Part shown: piece after piece, positions 43,801 to 53,316 of the stretch
Position numbering within the stretch: the first letter of the stretch is position 1
Layout: each line of letters starts with the position of its first letter
Assembly: GCF_014208035.1 (NCBI RefSeq)
Contig: NZ_JACHMK010000001.1
Span: 1,488,001-1,552,000 of the forward strand
DNA length: 64,000 bases
Source: Schaalia hyovaginalis
GTDB taxonomy: Bacteria > Actinomycetota > Actinomycetes > Actinomycetales > Actinomycetaceae
Direction: 5' to 3'
Translations under genes and position numbers: made by a program
The notes under the pieces: model-generated
Told to the model about the DNA's origin: nothing
Database searches by the model: none
What the model saw: the letters and a program-made list of their open reading frames with translations, nothing else

Positions 43801-44190
43801 TCAGTTCTTTTCTTCGTTTGCCGCGTCTTCGGGCATGTCGAGGCCGAGGACCGGTTCGATCGCCTCGGGCTCCTCATCCGCTTCCTGCGACTCGGCGGCG
43901 AAGGGCGGCTGCGTTCCGACTTCACGGATCATCTGGCGGTCCCAGTACATCTCCGTACCGTCGACGGTCTCGAGGACGACGACGTCGCCGTCCTGATCGA
44001 CGAAACGGCCCCAGAAGCCGACCGCGGTGCGGACCCACGCGCCCGGCACGAGCTCCTCGGCGAGCTGGCGCTCGCGCTCCGCCTGCTTCTCCGCAGCCTT
44101 CTGGCGCGAGCGGTTCGAGAACCACATCATCGCGATGAGAAGAATGCCGAGCATAATGAACATGCCGTACTGACTGATGAACTGCTCCAC
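43801..44190 (-). CDS. yajC: Preprotein translocase accessory subunit YajC
   Basis: 129 residues: one N-terminal transmembrane helix (about 8-26, QYGMFIMLGILLIAMMWFS), then a small soluble domain with the YajC core LVPGAWVRTAVGFWGRFVDQ, and an acidic C-terminal tail. YajC joins the SecDF complex. GTG 44190 is preceded by AGAGG 6 bases upstream; longer starts would overlap the end of ruvB. Order ruvB-yajC-secD-secF is kept. Confidence 0.93.
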   Translation of the reverse strand: MEQFISQYGMFIMLGILLIAMMWFSNRSRQKAAEKQAERERQLAEELVPGAWVRTAVGFWGRFVDQDGDVVVLETVDGTEMYWDRQMIREVGTQPPFAAESQEADEEPEAIEPVLGLDMPEDAANEEKN

Positions 44191-44273
44191 TGATCGCCTC
44201 TTTCGTCGGTATGCGCTGACGCGCCCGGGACAGTCTACCCGTAGTCGACGCCGCTGAGCGACGAAGACGCCGA

Positions 44274-45320
44274 TCAGCCGAAGAGAGTCGAATCGGGCGG
44301 AGGGGTGAGGCCCAGATGCGTCCAGGCCTTCGGCGTGGCCGCCCGGCCGCGGTTCGTCCGCACGAGGAAGCCCTCCCTCACCAGATAGGGTTCGGCGACC
44401 GTCTCCACCGTCTCGGCCTCCTCGCCGACCGTGACCGCGAGGGTCGTCAGGCCCACGGGGCCGCCCGCGAAGCGCCGGCACACCGCGTCGAGTACAGCGC
44501 GGTCCAGCCGGTCGAGTCCGAGCGGGTCGACCTCGAACAGGGCGAGGGCGCCCTTCGCGGCCTCCAGATCGAGCGAGCCCGAGCCCCGCACCTGCGCGTA
44601 GTCGAGAACCCTTCTGAGCAGGCGGTTGGCGATCCGCGGCGTCCCGCGCGATCGCGACGCGATCTCATGCGCCGCCGAAGCGGCGATCGGCGCCCCGAGC
44701 AGCTCCGCCGAACGGGTGACCACCGACTCGAGTTCGTCGGTCTCGTAGTACTCGAGATGCGCGGTGAACCCGAAGCGATCGCGCAGAGGGGCCGGCAGCA
44801 GGCCGGAGCGGGTCGTCGCGCCGACGACGGTGAAGGGCGGAAGCGTGAGGGGGATGGAGGTCGCGCCAGGCCCCTTGCCGACGATGACGTCGACGCGGTA
44901 GTCCTCCATGGCGAGGTAGAGCATCTCCTCGGCGGTCCGCGCGAGCCGGTGGATCTCGTCGATGAAGAGGACGTCGCCCTCCTGAAGGCCCGAGAGGATC
45001 GCGGCGAGATCACCCGCGTGCTGGATCGCCGGGCCGGAGGTGAGGCGCAGGGATGTCCCCATTTCCGCCGCGATGATCATGGCGAGCGTCGTCTTGCCCA
45101 GTCCGGGGGGGCCTGCGAGCAAGACGTGATCGGGGGGCGCGCCCCGGCCGCGCGCCGCGTCGAGGACGAGTTGGAGCTGGTCGCGGACGACCCTCTGGCC
45201 GACGAACTCCGCGAGGTGCTTGGGCCGCAGCGCGGCTTCGGCGGCCCGTTCGAGCTCCCCGGCGTCGGGGGCGACGATCCGCGCGGCCTCGGGCCCGAGC
45301 ATGTCCATGGGTTCAGGCAC
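44274..45320 (-). CDS. ruvB: Holliday junction branch-migration ATPase RuvB
   Basis: AAA+ motor that drives branch migration with RuvA. 348 residues: Walker [17 protein letters not shown], Walker [12 protein letters not shown], sensor 1 [20 protein letters not shown] with the arginine finger, and the C-terminal winged helix ([17 protein letters not shown]). The GTG 45320 start has GGGAGG just upstream and overlaps the ruvA stop by 8 bases; ATG 45308 is possible. Confidence 0.97.
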   Translation of the reverse strand: MPEPMDMLGPEAARIVAPDAGELERAAEAALRPKHLAEFVGQRVVRDQLQLVLDAARGRGAPPDHVLLAGPPGLGKTTLAMIIAAEMGTSLRLTSGPAIQHAGDLAAILSGLQEGDVLFIDEIHRLARTAEEMLYLAMEDYRVDVIVGKGPGATSIPLTLPPFTVVGATTRSGLLPAPLRDRFGFTAHLEYYETDELESVVTRSAELLGAPIAASAAHEIASRSRGTPRIANRLLRRVLDYAQVRGSGSLDLEAAKGALALFEVDPLGLDRLDRAVLDAVCRRFAGGPVGLTTLAVTVGEEAETVETVAEPYLVREGFLVRTNRGRAATPKAWTHLGLTPPPDSTLFG

Positions 45321-45912
45321 GTCCGCCTCCCAGTCTCACGAGCGCGGCGCGCAGGAGATCGGATGCGCCCAGCCCCTGACCCCCGAGGGCGTCGATCGCG
45401 CCTCCCGCTTGCGCGTCGGACCATCCGAGGGAGACGAGGGCGGCGCGCACCTCCGCTTCGACGGCGCCCGAGGAGGCGGGGGCCGATTCGCGGATGCCCT
45501 CGAGCGCCGCGGGAACGCCGAGTTTGTCCCCGATCTCGAGGGCCATGCGCTGAGCGGACTTCTTCCCCACTCCGGGGATGCGCTGGAGGGTCGTCAGATC
45601 CTGATCGCGGACGGCCCGGCGCAGTTCGTTCGGGGTGAGCACCGCGAGAGCGGCGAGCGCGATCCTGGGACCGATGCCCGAGACCGTTTGAAGGACGGTG
45701 AAGACCTCCCTCTCGTCGGGGGTCTCGAAGCCGACGAGCGACAGCGAGTCCTCGCGCACGATGAGACTCGTATGGATCGTCGTCTCCTCACCGGGCGTCA
45801 GGGACTGCGAGAGCGCGGGCGCGACCCTCACCGAGAATCCGATGCCCCCGACGAGGAGGACGACCGATTCCAGATCGGTCGACGCGACCGTTCCGGTGAG
45901 CTGAGCGATCAC
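45313..45912 (-). CDS. ruvA: Holliday junction-binding protein RuvA
   Basis: Tetrameric junction-binding subunit. The 199 residues show the N-terminal OB fold ([20 protein letters not shown]), two helix-hairpin-helix DNA-binding motifs ([16 protein letters not shown] and [19 protein letters not shown]), a flexible linker, and the C-terminal RuvB-binding domain ([20 protein letters not shown]). It lies 45 bases after ruvC. Confidence 0.96.
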   Translation of the reverse strand: MIAQLTGTVASTDLESVVLLVGGIGFSVRVAPALSQSLTPGEETTIHTSLIVREDSLSLVGFETPDEREVFTVLQTVSGIGPRIALAALAVLTPNELRRAVRDQDLTTLQRIPGVGKKSAQRMALEIGDKLGVPAALEGIRESAPASSGAVEAEVRAALVSLGWSDAQAGGAIDALGGQGLGASDLLRAALVRLGGGRA

Positions 45913-45957
45913 TGAGGTCCCTGCTTTCTCTTGCCGAGGGCGAACACCTGTACGATT

Positions 45958-46587
45958 CTAGCCCCGGCGCAGCCTGGGATCGACGGCTCCGGTGCGGCGT
46001 TGCGCCGCTTGGGCCTCCGCCCAGGCCCGTTGGGCGGGGGTCATGCTCCCCTTCGATGTGAGGCGCCCCGAGAGGGAGACGCTCACCGAGGAGTCGTCGC
46101 CCGCCCCGAGCAGTCCGGTCCCCCGCCATGAGTGGCAGATCGCGATGGCCAGGGCGTCGGCTGCGTCGGCGGGACGCGGCGGAGCGTCGAGACCGAGGAT
46201 CCTGGCGATCATCGCCTGGACCTGCGCCTTGCCCGCGCGCCCGTTGCCCGTGACGGCGGATTTCACCTCCGAGGGCGTGTGGACCGCCATCGGCAGTCCC
46301 GCCCTGCCCACGCAGGTCATCGCCGCCCCCATGACCTGCATCGTCGTCGTGACCGATTGCAGGTTGTCCTGCGCGAAGACCCTTTCGATGGCGACGACCT
46401 CCGGTTCGTAGAGGCGGATCGCCTCATCGATCGCGTCGGCGACCGTCCGCAAGCGGAAGTGCGTGGCGAGGTCCTTGTCGGAACGGGCGACCGATACGTG
46501 AACGAGGCGCGCCCTGCGGGCCGCGTCGACGTCGACGACGCCGATGCCGCAGCGCGTGAGTCCGGGGTCGATCCCCATCACCCTCAT
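45958..46587 (-). CDS. ruvC: Crossover junction endodeoxyribonuclease RuvC
   Basis: Resolves Holliday junctions. 209 residues. The RNase H fold has the catalytic Asp in MGIDPGLTRCGIGVVD, Glu in VVAIERVFAQDN, and the last Asp pair in PRPADAADALAIAICH. The C-terminal 40 residues are an extra polar, basic tail. I chose ATG 46587, 10 bases after the pdxT stop; longer forms would overlap pdxT. Confidence 0.95.
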   Translation of the reverse strand: MRVMGIDPGLTRCGIGVVDVDAARRARLVHVSVARSDKDLATHFRLRTVADAIDEAIRLYEPEVVAIERVFAQDNLQSVTTTMQVMGAAMTCVGRAGLPMAVHTPSEVKSAVTGNGRAGKAQVQAMIARILGLDAPPRPADAADALAIAICHSWRGTGLLGAGDDSSVSVSLSGRLTSKGSMTPAQRAWAEAQAAQRRTGAVDPRLRRG

Positions 46588-46597
46588 GGGCCGGTCC

Positions 46598-47188
46598 TCA
46601 GGATCCCCGCACGAGGGAGACGAAGAGCCCGTGCATCCTGCGGTCCCCTCCGATCTCCGGATGGAAGCTCGTCGCGAGCGCCCTGCCGGAGCGAACCGCG
46701 ACGATCGGCCCGGCAGGGTCGTCGCCCGCACGGGCGAGCACCTCGACGCCCTCCCCCACGGACTCGACCCAGGGGGCCCGGATGAAGACGGCGTGGAAGG
46801 GGTCGGCGAGGCCCTTCACCTCGAGGTCCTCCTCGTAGGAGTCGACCTGGCGCCCGAAGGCGTTGCGGCGCACGACCATGTCGATCGCCCCGAGGCTCTT
46901 CTGGTCGGGGCGGCCGTCGAGGATGTGCGAGGCGAGCATGATCATGCCCGCGCAGGTGCCCCACACGGGCAGGCCCGCGTCGATCCGCGCCTTGAGGGGG
47001 TCGAAGAGGCCGAAGGCGAGGAGGAGCTTCGACATGGTCGTCGACTCCCCGCCGGGGATGACGAGGCCGTCGACCGCTTCGAGCTCCCCGGGCCTGCGCA
47101 CTGCGAGCGCGCGGGCGCCGGATTCCTCCAGCGCCCGCACGTGCTCGCCGACATCGCCCTGAAGGGCGAGGACGCCGATCGTCACCAT
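46598..47188 (-). CDS. pdxT: Pyridoxal 5'-phosphate synthase glutaminase subunit PdxT
   Basis: Class I glutaminase that feeds ammonia to PdxS. 196 residues: [18 protein letters not shown] start, [16 protein letters not shown], catalytic Cys in [12 protein letters not shown], and His/Glu of the triad in [12 protein letters not shown] 47188 overlaps the pdxS stop by 7 bases; GTG 47185 (GTGA overlap) is equally possible. Confidence 0.95.
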   Translation of the reverse strand: MVTIGVLALQGDVGEHVRALEESGARALAVRRPGELEAVDGLVIPGGESTTMSKLLLAFGLFDPLKARIDAGLPVWGTCAGMIMLASHILDGRPDQKSLGAIDMVVRRNAFGRQVDSYEEDLEVKGLADPFHAVFIRAPWVESVGEGVEVLARAGDDPAGPIVAVRSGRALATSFHPEIGGDRRMHGLFVSLVRGS

Positions 47189-48084
47189 CCGCGCTCCGCG
47201 AGGCGGTGGCTGACGGGGACGTCGTCGACGTTGATGCCGACCATCGCCTCGCCCAGGCCGCGCGAGACCTCCGCGATGACCGAGGGGTCGTCGTAGAAGG
47301 TCGTCGCCTTGACGATGGCCGCGGCGCGCTTGGCGGGATCGCCCGACTTGAAGATGCCCGAGCCGACGAAGACGCCCTCGGCGCCGAGCTGCATCATCAT
47401 CGCCGCATCCGCGGGGGTCGCAATGCCGCCGGCGGTGAAGAGGACGACGGGGAGGCGCCCCTCGCGGGCGACCTCGGCGACGAGCTCGTAGGGGGCCTGG
47501 AGCTCCTTGGCCGCGACGTAGAGCTCGTCCTCGGGAAGACTCGTGAGGTGGCGGATCTCGTCGCGGATCTTGCGCATGTGGGTCGTCGCGTTCGAGACGT
47601 CGCCGGTCCCGGCCTCCCCCTTGGAGCGGATCATCGCCGCGCCCTCGTTGATCCTGCGGAGGGCCTCGCCCAGGTTGGTCGCACCGCAGACGAAGGGGAC
47701 GGTGAAGTTCCACTTGTCGATGTGGTGGGAGTAGTCGGCCGGGGTGAGGACCTCGGATTCGTCGATGTAGTCGACGCCGAGGGACTGGAGGACCTGGGCC
47801 TCGACGAAGTGCCCGATGCGGGCCTTCGCCATGACGGGGATCGACACGGCGTTGATGATGCCGTCGATGAGGTCGGGGTCCGACATGCGGGCGACGCCTC
47901 CCTGGGCGCGGATGTCCGCCGGGACGCGCTCGAGCGCCATGACGGCGACCGCGCCCGCGTCCTCGGCGATCTTCGCCTGCTCGGGGGTGACGACGTCCAT
48001 GATGACGCCGCCCTTGAGCATCTGGGCCATTCCTCGCTTGACGCGAGCGGTTCCGACCTCGCGGGTGGACTCGACCTCGGTCAT
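47182..48084 (-). CDS. pdxS: Pyridoxal 5'-phosphate synthase lyase subunit PdxS
   Basis: Builds PLP from ribose 5-phosphate, glyceraldehyde 3-phosphate and ammonia from PdxT. 300 residues of TIM barrel: [18 protein letters not shown] with an active-site Lys-facing strand, [21 protein letters not shown], the catalytic Lys region [12 protein letters not shown], and the phosphate loop [11 protein letters not shown] chose ATG 48084: GAGGAG lies 5 bases upstream. The GTG at 48090 overlaps the yebC stop but is too close to that ribosome site. Confidence 0.96.
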   Translation of the reverse strand: MTEVESTREVGTARVKRGMAQMLKGGVIMDVVTPEQAKIAEDAGAVAVMALERVPADIRAQGGVARMSDPDLIDGIINAVSIPVMAKARIGHFVEAQVLQSLGVDYIDESEVLTPADYSHHIDKWNFTVPFVCGATNLGEALRRINEGAAMIRSKGEAGTGDVSNATTHMRKIRDEIRHLTSLPEDELYVAAKELQAPYELVAEVAREGRLPVVLFTAGGIATPADAAMMMQLGAEGVFVGSGIFKSGDPAKRAAAIVKATTFYDDPSVIAEVSRGLGEAMVGINVDDVPVSHRLAERGW

Positions 48085-48086
48085 GG

Positions 48087-48845
48087 TCACTCCTCTTCTT
48101 CGAGCTGCACGCGGACCTCGTCGGGCAGCGTCATGTTCGTGTAGATGTTCTGGACGTCATCGGAATCCTCGAGGGCGTCGATGAGCTTGTTCACCTTGAG
48201 GGCGCCTTCGAGGTCGAGCTCGACCTCGGTCGAGGCGACGAACTGGACCTCGGCGGAGTCGTAATCGATGCCGGCGGCCTGGAGGGCCTTGCGGACCTCG
48301 ATGAGGTCGGAGGGATCGGATTCGACGACGAAGAGCTCGCCCGCGGCGGTCACGTCCTCGGCGCCCGCGTCGAGCACCGCCTCGGTGAGCGCGTCCTCAT
48401 CAACGCCCTCGGCGGGGACCTCGATGACGCCCCGGCGCGAGAAGAGGTAGGAGACCGAACCGGGATCGGCGAGGGAGCCGCCGTGACGGGTGAAGCCGAG
48501 TCGGACGTCGGAGGCGGCGCGGTTGCGGTTGTCGGTGAGGCACTCGACGAGGAAGGCGACGCCGTTGGGGCCGTAGCCCTCGTACATGATCGTCTCGTAG
48601 TTCGCTCCGCCGGCCTCGGCGCCCGAACCGCGCTTGACGGCGCGCGTGATGTTGTCGGCGGGGACGGAGTTCTTCTTCGCCTTCTGGATCGCGTCGAAGA
48701 GGGTCGGGTTGCCCGCGGGGTCGCCACCGCCCGTGCGCGCGGCGACTTCGATGTTCTTGATGAGTCGCGCGAAGAGCTTGCCGCGCTTGGCGTCGATCGC
48801 GGCCTTCTTGTGCTTGGTGGTCGCCCACTTGGAGTGTCCCGACAT
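48087..48845 (-). CDS. yebC: YebC/PmpR-family protein
   Basis: 252 residues, opening [20 protein letters not shown], with the conserved [14 protein letters not shown], the [19 protein letters not shown] core, and [14 protein letters not shown]. The family was first described as DNA-binding regulators; members are now also linked to relief of ribosome stalling at proline-rich sequences. It leads the yebC-pdxS-pdxT-ruvCAB run, with 2 bases to the pdxS ATG. Confidence 0.95.
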   Translation of the reverse strand: MSGHSKWATTKHKKAAIDAKRGKLFARLIKNIEVAARTGGGDPAGNPTLFDAIQKAKKNSVPADNITRAVKRGSGAEAGGANYETIMYEGYGPNGVAFLVECLTDNRNRAASDVRLGFTRHGGSLADPGSVSYLFSRRGVIEVPAEGVDEDALTEAVLDAGAEDVTAAGELFVVESDPSDLIEVRKALQAAGIDYDSAEVQFVASTEVELDLEGALKVNKLIDALEDSDDVQNIYTNMTLPDEVRVQLEEEE

Positions 48846-48943
48846 CAGTGCTCCCTCTTGGGATGGATTGAATACCGGCCCATTCTACCGACCGCGAAAG
48901 CCCACTTCGAGATGGAGCGCTCCGCGTGGGACGAGGTGACGAA

Positions 48944-49435
48944 TCACTCGAAGCGGGGGGCGATGAGCATCTCCACGCCGAGGCCCGCGCCCTCGAAGGC
49001 CTCGAGCGCGGACGGGTAGCGGATGACGAGCGCGCTCGCAGTCGGCATGCCCCGTGCGAGCAAGGCCTTCGCCTCCTCATCGCCGAGGAGGAGGCCCGCT
49101 TGGGAGATCGTCGGTTCATGGCCGACGACGAGCAGCGTTCCGGCGTCGAGTGCGCGCGCATCCGCGAGTAGCGAGCGGGCGCCCTCGAGGTAGAGCGCGG
49201 AGTGCGTGAGCGACTGCGAGACGCTGAGGGCCCGGGCGATCCCCTCGAAGGTGCGCCGTGCCCGCAGCGCCGGGGAGACGAGGGCGAGATCGACGGCCCC
49301 TGAGACGGGGGCGAGCATCCTTCCGAGCTCGAGGGCGCGCATGGCCCCCGAAGGCGTCAAGTCGCGCAGTTCGTCGCGGGGCCCGCCGGGGCAGGCATCG
49401 GCGTGCCTGACGAGGATGAGGGTGCGCTGTTCCAT
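48944..49435 (-). CDS. SixA-like histidine phosphatase
   Basis: 163 residues of the histidine-phosphatase fold: RHAD motif LILVRHADACPGG, SPALRARRTFEGIA, and the second His LLVVGHEPTISQAGL. The short form with RHxD resembles SixA phosphohistidine phosphatases rather than phosphoglycerate mutase. The substrate is unknown. It is divergent from a small Cys-rich protein gene, with 39 bases between starts. Confidence 0.88.
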   Translation of the reverse strand: MEQRTLILVRHADACPGGPRDELRDLTPSGAMRALELGRMLAPVSGAVDLALVSPALRARRTFEGIARALSVSQSLTHSALYLEGARSLLADARALDAGTLLVVGHEPTISQAGLLLGDEEAKALLARGMPTASALVIRYPSALEAFEGAGLGVEMLIAPRFE

Positions 49436-49474
49436 GCGGGAACACTACAGTGCCGCAGGGAGGAGGTGGTCGAC

Positions 49475-49690
49475 ATGTCTTTGGCACGCGGACCCGAAGA
49501 GGGGGTGTGCGCGGCGCGGGAGTGCTCGCGACCGGCGACCCTGCGCATCGAGTGGTCGAACCCGAAGATCCCCTGGGCGGTGTCGAAGGTCTGGCTCTCA
49601 TGCGCCGAGCATGAGGCCTTCCTCGCCGACTACATGCGATACCGGGGCTTCCCCTTCGAGATCGCGCCGATCGGGGATGCTCAGGACTGA
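49475..49690 (+). CDS. Small Cys/His-rich protein, probable zinc binding
   Basis: 71 residues. A possible metal site is formed by CAARECSRPAT (two Cys) and WLSCAEHEAF (Cys-x2-His), joined by the aromatic segment LRIEWSNPKIPWAVSKV. It resembles short conserved actinobacterial proteins with the same Cys-x4-Cys and Cys-x2-His pattern; no function is known to me. AGGAGG lies 8 bases before ATG 49475. Its last 10 bases overlap the 3' end of the convergent histidine phosphatase gene. Confidence 0.8.
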   Translation: MSLARGPEEGVCAARECSRPATLRIEWSNPKIPWAVSKVWLSCAEHEAFLADYMRYRGFPFEIAPIGDAQD

Positions 49691-50361
49691 GGGCGCTCCC
49701 AGGCGTCCACCGGGCGATCGTTCCAGGTGCGCGCGTGGAGCGCGCCGATGAGGCGGCCCGGGTCCTCGGCGCCCAGATCCTCGGGCCACTCGCATACGAC
49801 GGTGCCCGTGTTCCCCATGAAATGCGTCATCACCAGGCCCCCGGAGATGTTGTCGGCGAGCGTCGAGGCGAGCAGCCGCAGGAGCGCGCCGTGCGCGACG
49901 ATCACCCCGACTCCCCCGGCGTCGATCGCGCGCACGCGCCGGGCGACCTCGGCCACCACGGGGAGCGCGCGTGAGAGCGCCTCGCTCCCGGTCTCCCCTC
50001 CCCGCATCCTGAAGTCTGGACGCGCATGCGACCAGCGCCCCGTGCCCTCGACGTAGAGCGAATCCGAATGCGGATCGGCGTTCATCTCCACATCGCCCGA
50101 GCGCAGCTCCCGGATCCCCGGGCGGATGAGCGGCGTGAGGCCGTACTTCGCGCACAGCGGCGCACAGGTCTGGCGCGTCCTCGTCAAGGGGGACACCGCC
50201 AGGACGAGGGGCGGGCCCGCGACCTCCCTCTCCCAGCGCTCGGCGAGGCGCTCGGCCTGAGCGAGGCCATCGGGAGTCAGCGGCAGGCCGGGCCTGCCCG
50301 TATCGAGGGCGTGCGCCCTGTTCGCGTAGGTCTCGCCGTGACGGACGAGGACAAGTTCCAT
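49681..50361 (-). CDS. Histidine phosphatase family protein (phosphoglycerate mutase-like)
   Basis: 226 residues: RHG motif LVLVRHGETYANRAH, LAVSPLTRTRQTCAPL, the catalytic acid region ELRSGDVEM, and the second His GVIVAHGALLRLLAS. It is of the cofactor-dependent PGM superfamily, but without the features of a true glycolytic mutase; probably a general or sugar phosphatase. ATG 50361 has GAGGGA just upstream; it follows glnE by 12 bases. Confidence 0.87.
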   Translation of the reverse strand: MELVLVRHGETYANRAHALDTGRPGLPLTPDGLAQAERLAERWEREVAGPPLVLAVSPLTRTRQTCAPLCAKYGLTPLIRPGIRELRSGDVEMNADPHSDSLYVEGTGRWSHARPDFRMRGGETGSEALSRALPVVAEVARRVRAIDAGGVGVIVAHGALLRLLASTLADNISGGLVMTHFMGNTGTVVCEWPEDLGAEDPGRLIGALHARTWNDRPVDAWERPQS

Positions 50362-50373
50362 TCGTTCCCTCAA

Positions 50374-53316
50374 TCATTCCCAGAAGAGCCGGTCCATCAC
50401 GGCCCGGCTCCGCCTCGCAGCCCTCATCCAGTCCTCCTCGAGATCCGCCTCGGAACCGGCACGGTAGCCGAGCACGCGGGCGAGCGGAATGAGCTCGCGC
50501 GCATCGCGCGGCAGGGCGTCGAGCTTAGCGCCCGACATCCTACCCGTCGTGAGGACGTTGCCCGCACGGATCCGCGAGGCGAGGCTCCACGCGGCCGACA
50601 GGACCTCCCCGTCCTCGGCGCTGATCGCCCCCTCGGCGACGAGGGCCTCCAGGGCCTCCATCGTCGAGGGCGAGCGGAATGCCGGGTGATCGGAGGCCAG
50701 GCGGAGCTGGAGGAGTTGAACGACCCACTCGACATCGCTGAGCCCGCCGGGGCCGAGCTTGACGTGCCTCGCGGGTTCGGCGCCCCGGGGGAGGCGCTCG
50801 CTCTCCATCCGCGCTTTGAGGAGGCGGATCTCCTTGAGCCCGGCGGCGCCGAGGGGCCCGGACCAGCGGAGAGCGTCGATCGCGTCCCCCGCGGATGCGA
50901 TCAGCTCGGCCGGTCCGGCGACGGGGCGGGCCCGCAGGAGCGCCTGGCGCTCCCAGGTCGAGGACCACTTCGAGTAGTAGTCCCTCAATGAATCGACGGT
51001 CCGCGACATCGGCCCCGATCTGCCCTCGGGGCGTAGATCGAGGTCGAGGGCGACGCTCATCTGCGAGGTCGTCCTGCCCAGGAGCGCTTTGACGCGGTTG
51101 ACGATCCACGTCGCCGACTCCGCCGCCTCCGCGGGGCTCGCGCCCCCGGCCTCGGCGTGACAGGCGATGACGTCGGCGTCCGAGGCGTAGGAGGACTCCG
51201 ATCCCCCGTAGCGGCCCATCGCGAAGAAGACGACGCGCGCCCTATCGGCGCCGTGGCGCTCCGCGTCCTCGCGCTGGGCGATGTTCAGCGCGCCGATGAG
51301 CGCCGCGTCCGTCGCCTGGGCGATCGCCTTCCTCGTCGGCGCGATCCCGATGAGCAGATCCGCCATCGCCGAGCGGAGGAGCTCGCGCGAACGCACGGCG
51401 CGCGTGCGGGCCGCCGCGTCCTCGGCATCCGGGTGCCTGCCGATGAGCGAATCGACTTCCCTCCCGAGGGCCGCGGGCATCCGGGCCTCGAGGTCCGCAT
51501 CGGAGTCGAGCCAGGCGACCGCCTCGGGGGCGGTCGACAGCGCCTCGGCGATCCACCGCGAATTCGGGAGCATCCGGCACAGGCGCGAGGCCGCGACCCC
51601 CGAATCGCGGAGCAGCGCGAGGTACCAGTGCGAGTCGCCGATCTGCTCGGACAGGGTCCTGAAGGACAGCAGGCCGAGATCGGGATCGGCGCCATCGGCG
51701 AGCCAGGAGATGAACACGGGGAGCAGATGGCGCTGGATGAGCGCGCGCCTGCTCGTCCCCCGTGTGAGCGCCCCGATGTGCCCGAGCGCCCCGTTCGGAT
51801 CGATGTAGCCGATCGCGGCGAGCCTGGCGCGCGCGCCCTCTTCATCCAGGGCCGCCTCGTCCGGGCTCAGCCCCGCCGTCGCGGTGATGATCGGCCGGTA
51901 GAAGACCTCCTCGTGCAACTCGCGCACCCTGGAACGGACGCGCTCCAGTTCGCGCAGGAAATCGGCCTCCGTGGCGAAGCGCTCCGGATCGATCGCCCGG
52001 CCGATGCTGCGCAGCTCCGCAGCGGAGGTGGGGACGAGGTGCGTCCTTCGCATCCGGGTCAACTGGACCCTGTGCTCGACGGCCCGCAGGAAGCAGTAGT
52101 GCTCCTTGAGCTCAGCCGCATCGCTCCGGGCGACGTAGCCGCCCGCGCTCAGCGCGTCGATCGCCTCGACCGTCGAGGCGACCCGCAAGGACTCGTCGGT
52201 CCTGCCGTGGACGAGTTGGAGCAACTGGACCGTGAACTCCACGTCGCGCAGCCCGCCCCTGCCGAGTTTGAGCTCCCGATCGGCCTGGTTGCGCGGGATC
52301 GAGTCCTCGACCCGCCGGCGCATGGCCCTCGCGTTCTCGACGAAGCCCTCGCGCCCGGCGGCCGACCAGACGAATTCCGAAGCGGTCAGGGCGAATCGCC
52401 TGCCGAGCTCCGCATCGCCGGCGGCCGGGCGCGCCTTGAGCAGCGCCTGGAACTCCCAGTTCTGCGCCCACTTCCTCCAGTACTGGACGTAGGAGTCCAA
52501 GGTGCGCACGAGCACGCCGTTGCGGCCCTCGGGACGCAGATTCGCATCGACCGTCCACAGGGGCTGCTCGGCGCCCGCCCCCGAACACGCCTGGGCGGCG
52601 ATCGCCGCCAAACGGGCCCCCAGTTCCACCGCCTCGCGCTCATCGACGCCCTCGGCGGGCTCCACGACATACACGACATCCACATCGGACACGTAGTTGA
52701 GTTCGCGCGCCCCGGTCTTGCCCATCGCGATGACGGCCAGGCGCGCGCGCCCCTCGGGATCGATATCCCTCCTCGCCAGGGCCAGCGCGGCCTCCAAGGC
52801 CGCATCGGCCAGATCCGAGAGCCTGCTGCCCACCGAGGGCATGTCCCGAACGGGATCCGGGCTCGCGAGGTCGTCGGCGACGAGGTCGAGGAGGACCCTC
52901 CGGTAGGCCCGCCTCATGTCATCGGCGCTCGCCCGGGGCGCGGCGATCGGGAGATCCGCACCCGGATCCGCTCCGAGCGACTCGAGAAGCGCGCGGCGGG
53001 CGGGCGGGGGTTCGACCCAGACGCCCTCGGCGCGCGAGGGCTCCGCGACGAGATGATCGCCCCACCACGGCGAGGCGCCGAGCACCCCGACCAATCGGGC
53101 GAGCCGGTCCCCGCCCTCGTCGATGAGGCCGGACAGCATCGGCGGATCGGCCTCGGCCAGTCGCAGCGCCGTCAGCACGGCGAAATCCGGATCCGCGCAG
53201 CGGGCGCACACCCGCACCCACGTCTTCGGGTCGCCCGGGAGGCCGGCGAGGAAGGACTCGGCGCGAAGGGGGTCCAGGAACCCCGCTTGCCGCAGGTCCT
53301 TCGAGGTCACGGGCAT
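50374..53316 (-). CDS. glnE: Bifunctional glutamine-synthetase adenylyltransferase/deadenylase GlnE
   Basis: Adds and removes AMP on glutamine synthetase in response to nitrogen status. The 980 residues carry two nucleotidyltransferase domains joined by a helical linker. The N-terminal (deadenylase) motif is GKTGARELNYVSDVDVVYV; the C-terminal (adenylase) motif is GRYGGSESSYASDADVIAC. Each is followed by a helical domain with LRPEGRNG or LRPEGRSG. ATG 53316 shares a base with the glutamine synthetase stop (TGATG), so the two are translationally coupled. Confidence 0.96.
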   Translation of the reverse strand: MPVTSKDLRQAGFLDPLRAESFLAGLPGDPKTWVRVCARCADPDFAVLTALRLAEADPPMLSGLIDEGGDRLARLVGVLGASPWWGDHLVAEPSRAEGVWVEPPPARRALLESLGADPGADLPIAAPRASADDMRRAYRRVLLDLVADDLASPDPVRDMPSVGSRLSDLADAALEAALALARRDIDPEGRARLAVIAMGKTGARELNYVSDVDVVYVVEPAEGVDEREAVELGARLAAIAAQACSGAGAEQPLWTVDANLRPEGRNGVLVRTLDSYVQYWRKWAQNWEFQALLKARPAAGDAELGRRFALTASEFVWSAAGREGFVENARAMRRRVEDSIPRNQADRELKLGRGGLRDVEFTVQLLQLVHGRTDESLRVASTVEAIDALSAGGYVARSDAAELKEHYCFLRAVEHRVQLTRMRRTHLVPTSAAELRSIGRAIDPERFATEADFLRELERVRSRVRELHEEVFYRPIITATAGLSPDEAALDEEGARARLAAIGYIDPNGALGHIGALTRGTSRRALIQRHLLPVFISWLADGADPDLGLLSFRTLSEQIGDSHWYLALLRDSGVAASRLCRMLPNSRWIAEALSTAPEAVAWLDSDADLEARMPAALGREVDSLIGRHPDAEDAAARTRAVRSRELLRSAMADLLIGIAPTRKAIAQATDAALIGALNIAQREDAERHGADRARVVFFAMGRYGGSESSYASDADVIACHAEAGGASPAEAAESATWIVNRVKALLGRTTSQMSVALDLDLRPEGRSGPMSRTVDSLRDYYSKWSSTWERQALLRARPVAGPAELIASAGDAIDALRWSGPLGAAGLKEIRLLKARMESERLPRGAEPARHVKLGPGGLSDVEWVVQLLQLRLASDHPAFRSPSTMEALEALVAEGAISAEDGEVLSAAWSLASRIRAGNVLTTGRMSGAKLDALPRDARELIPLARVLGYRAGSEADLEEDWMRAARRSRAVMDRLFWE

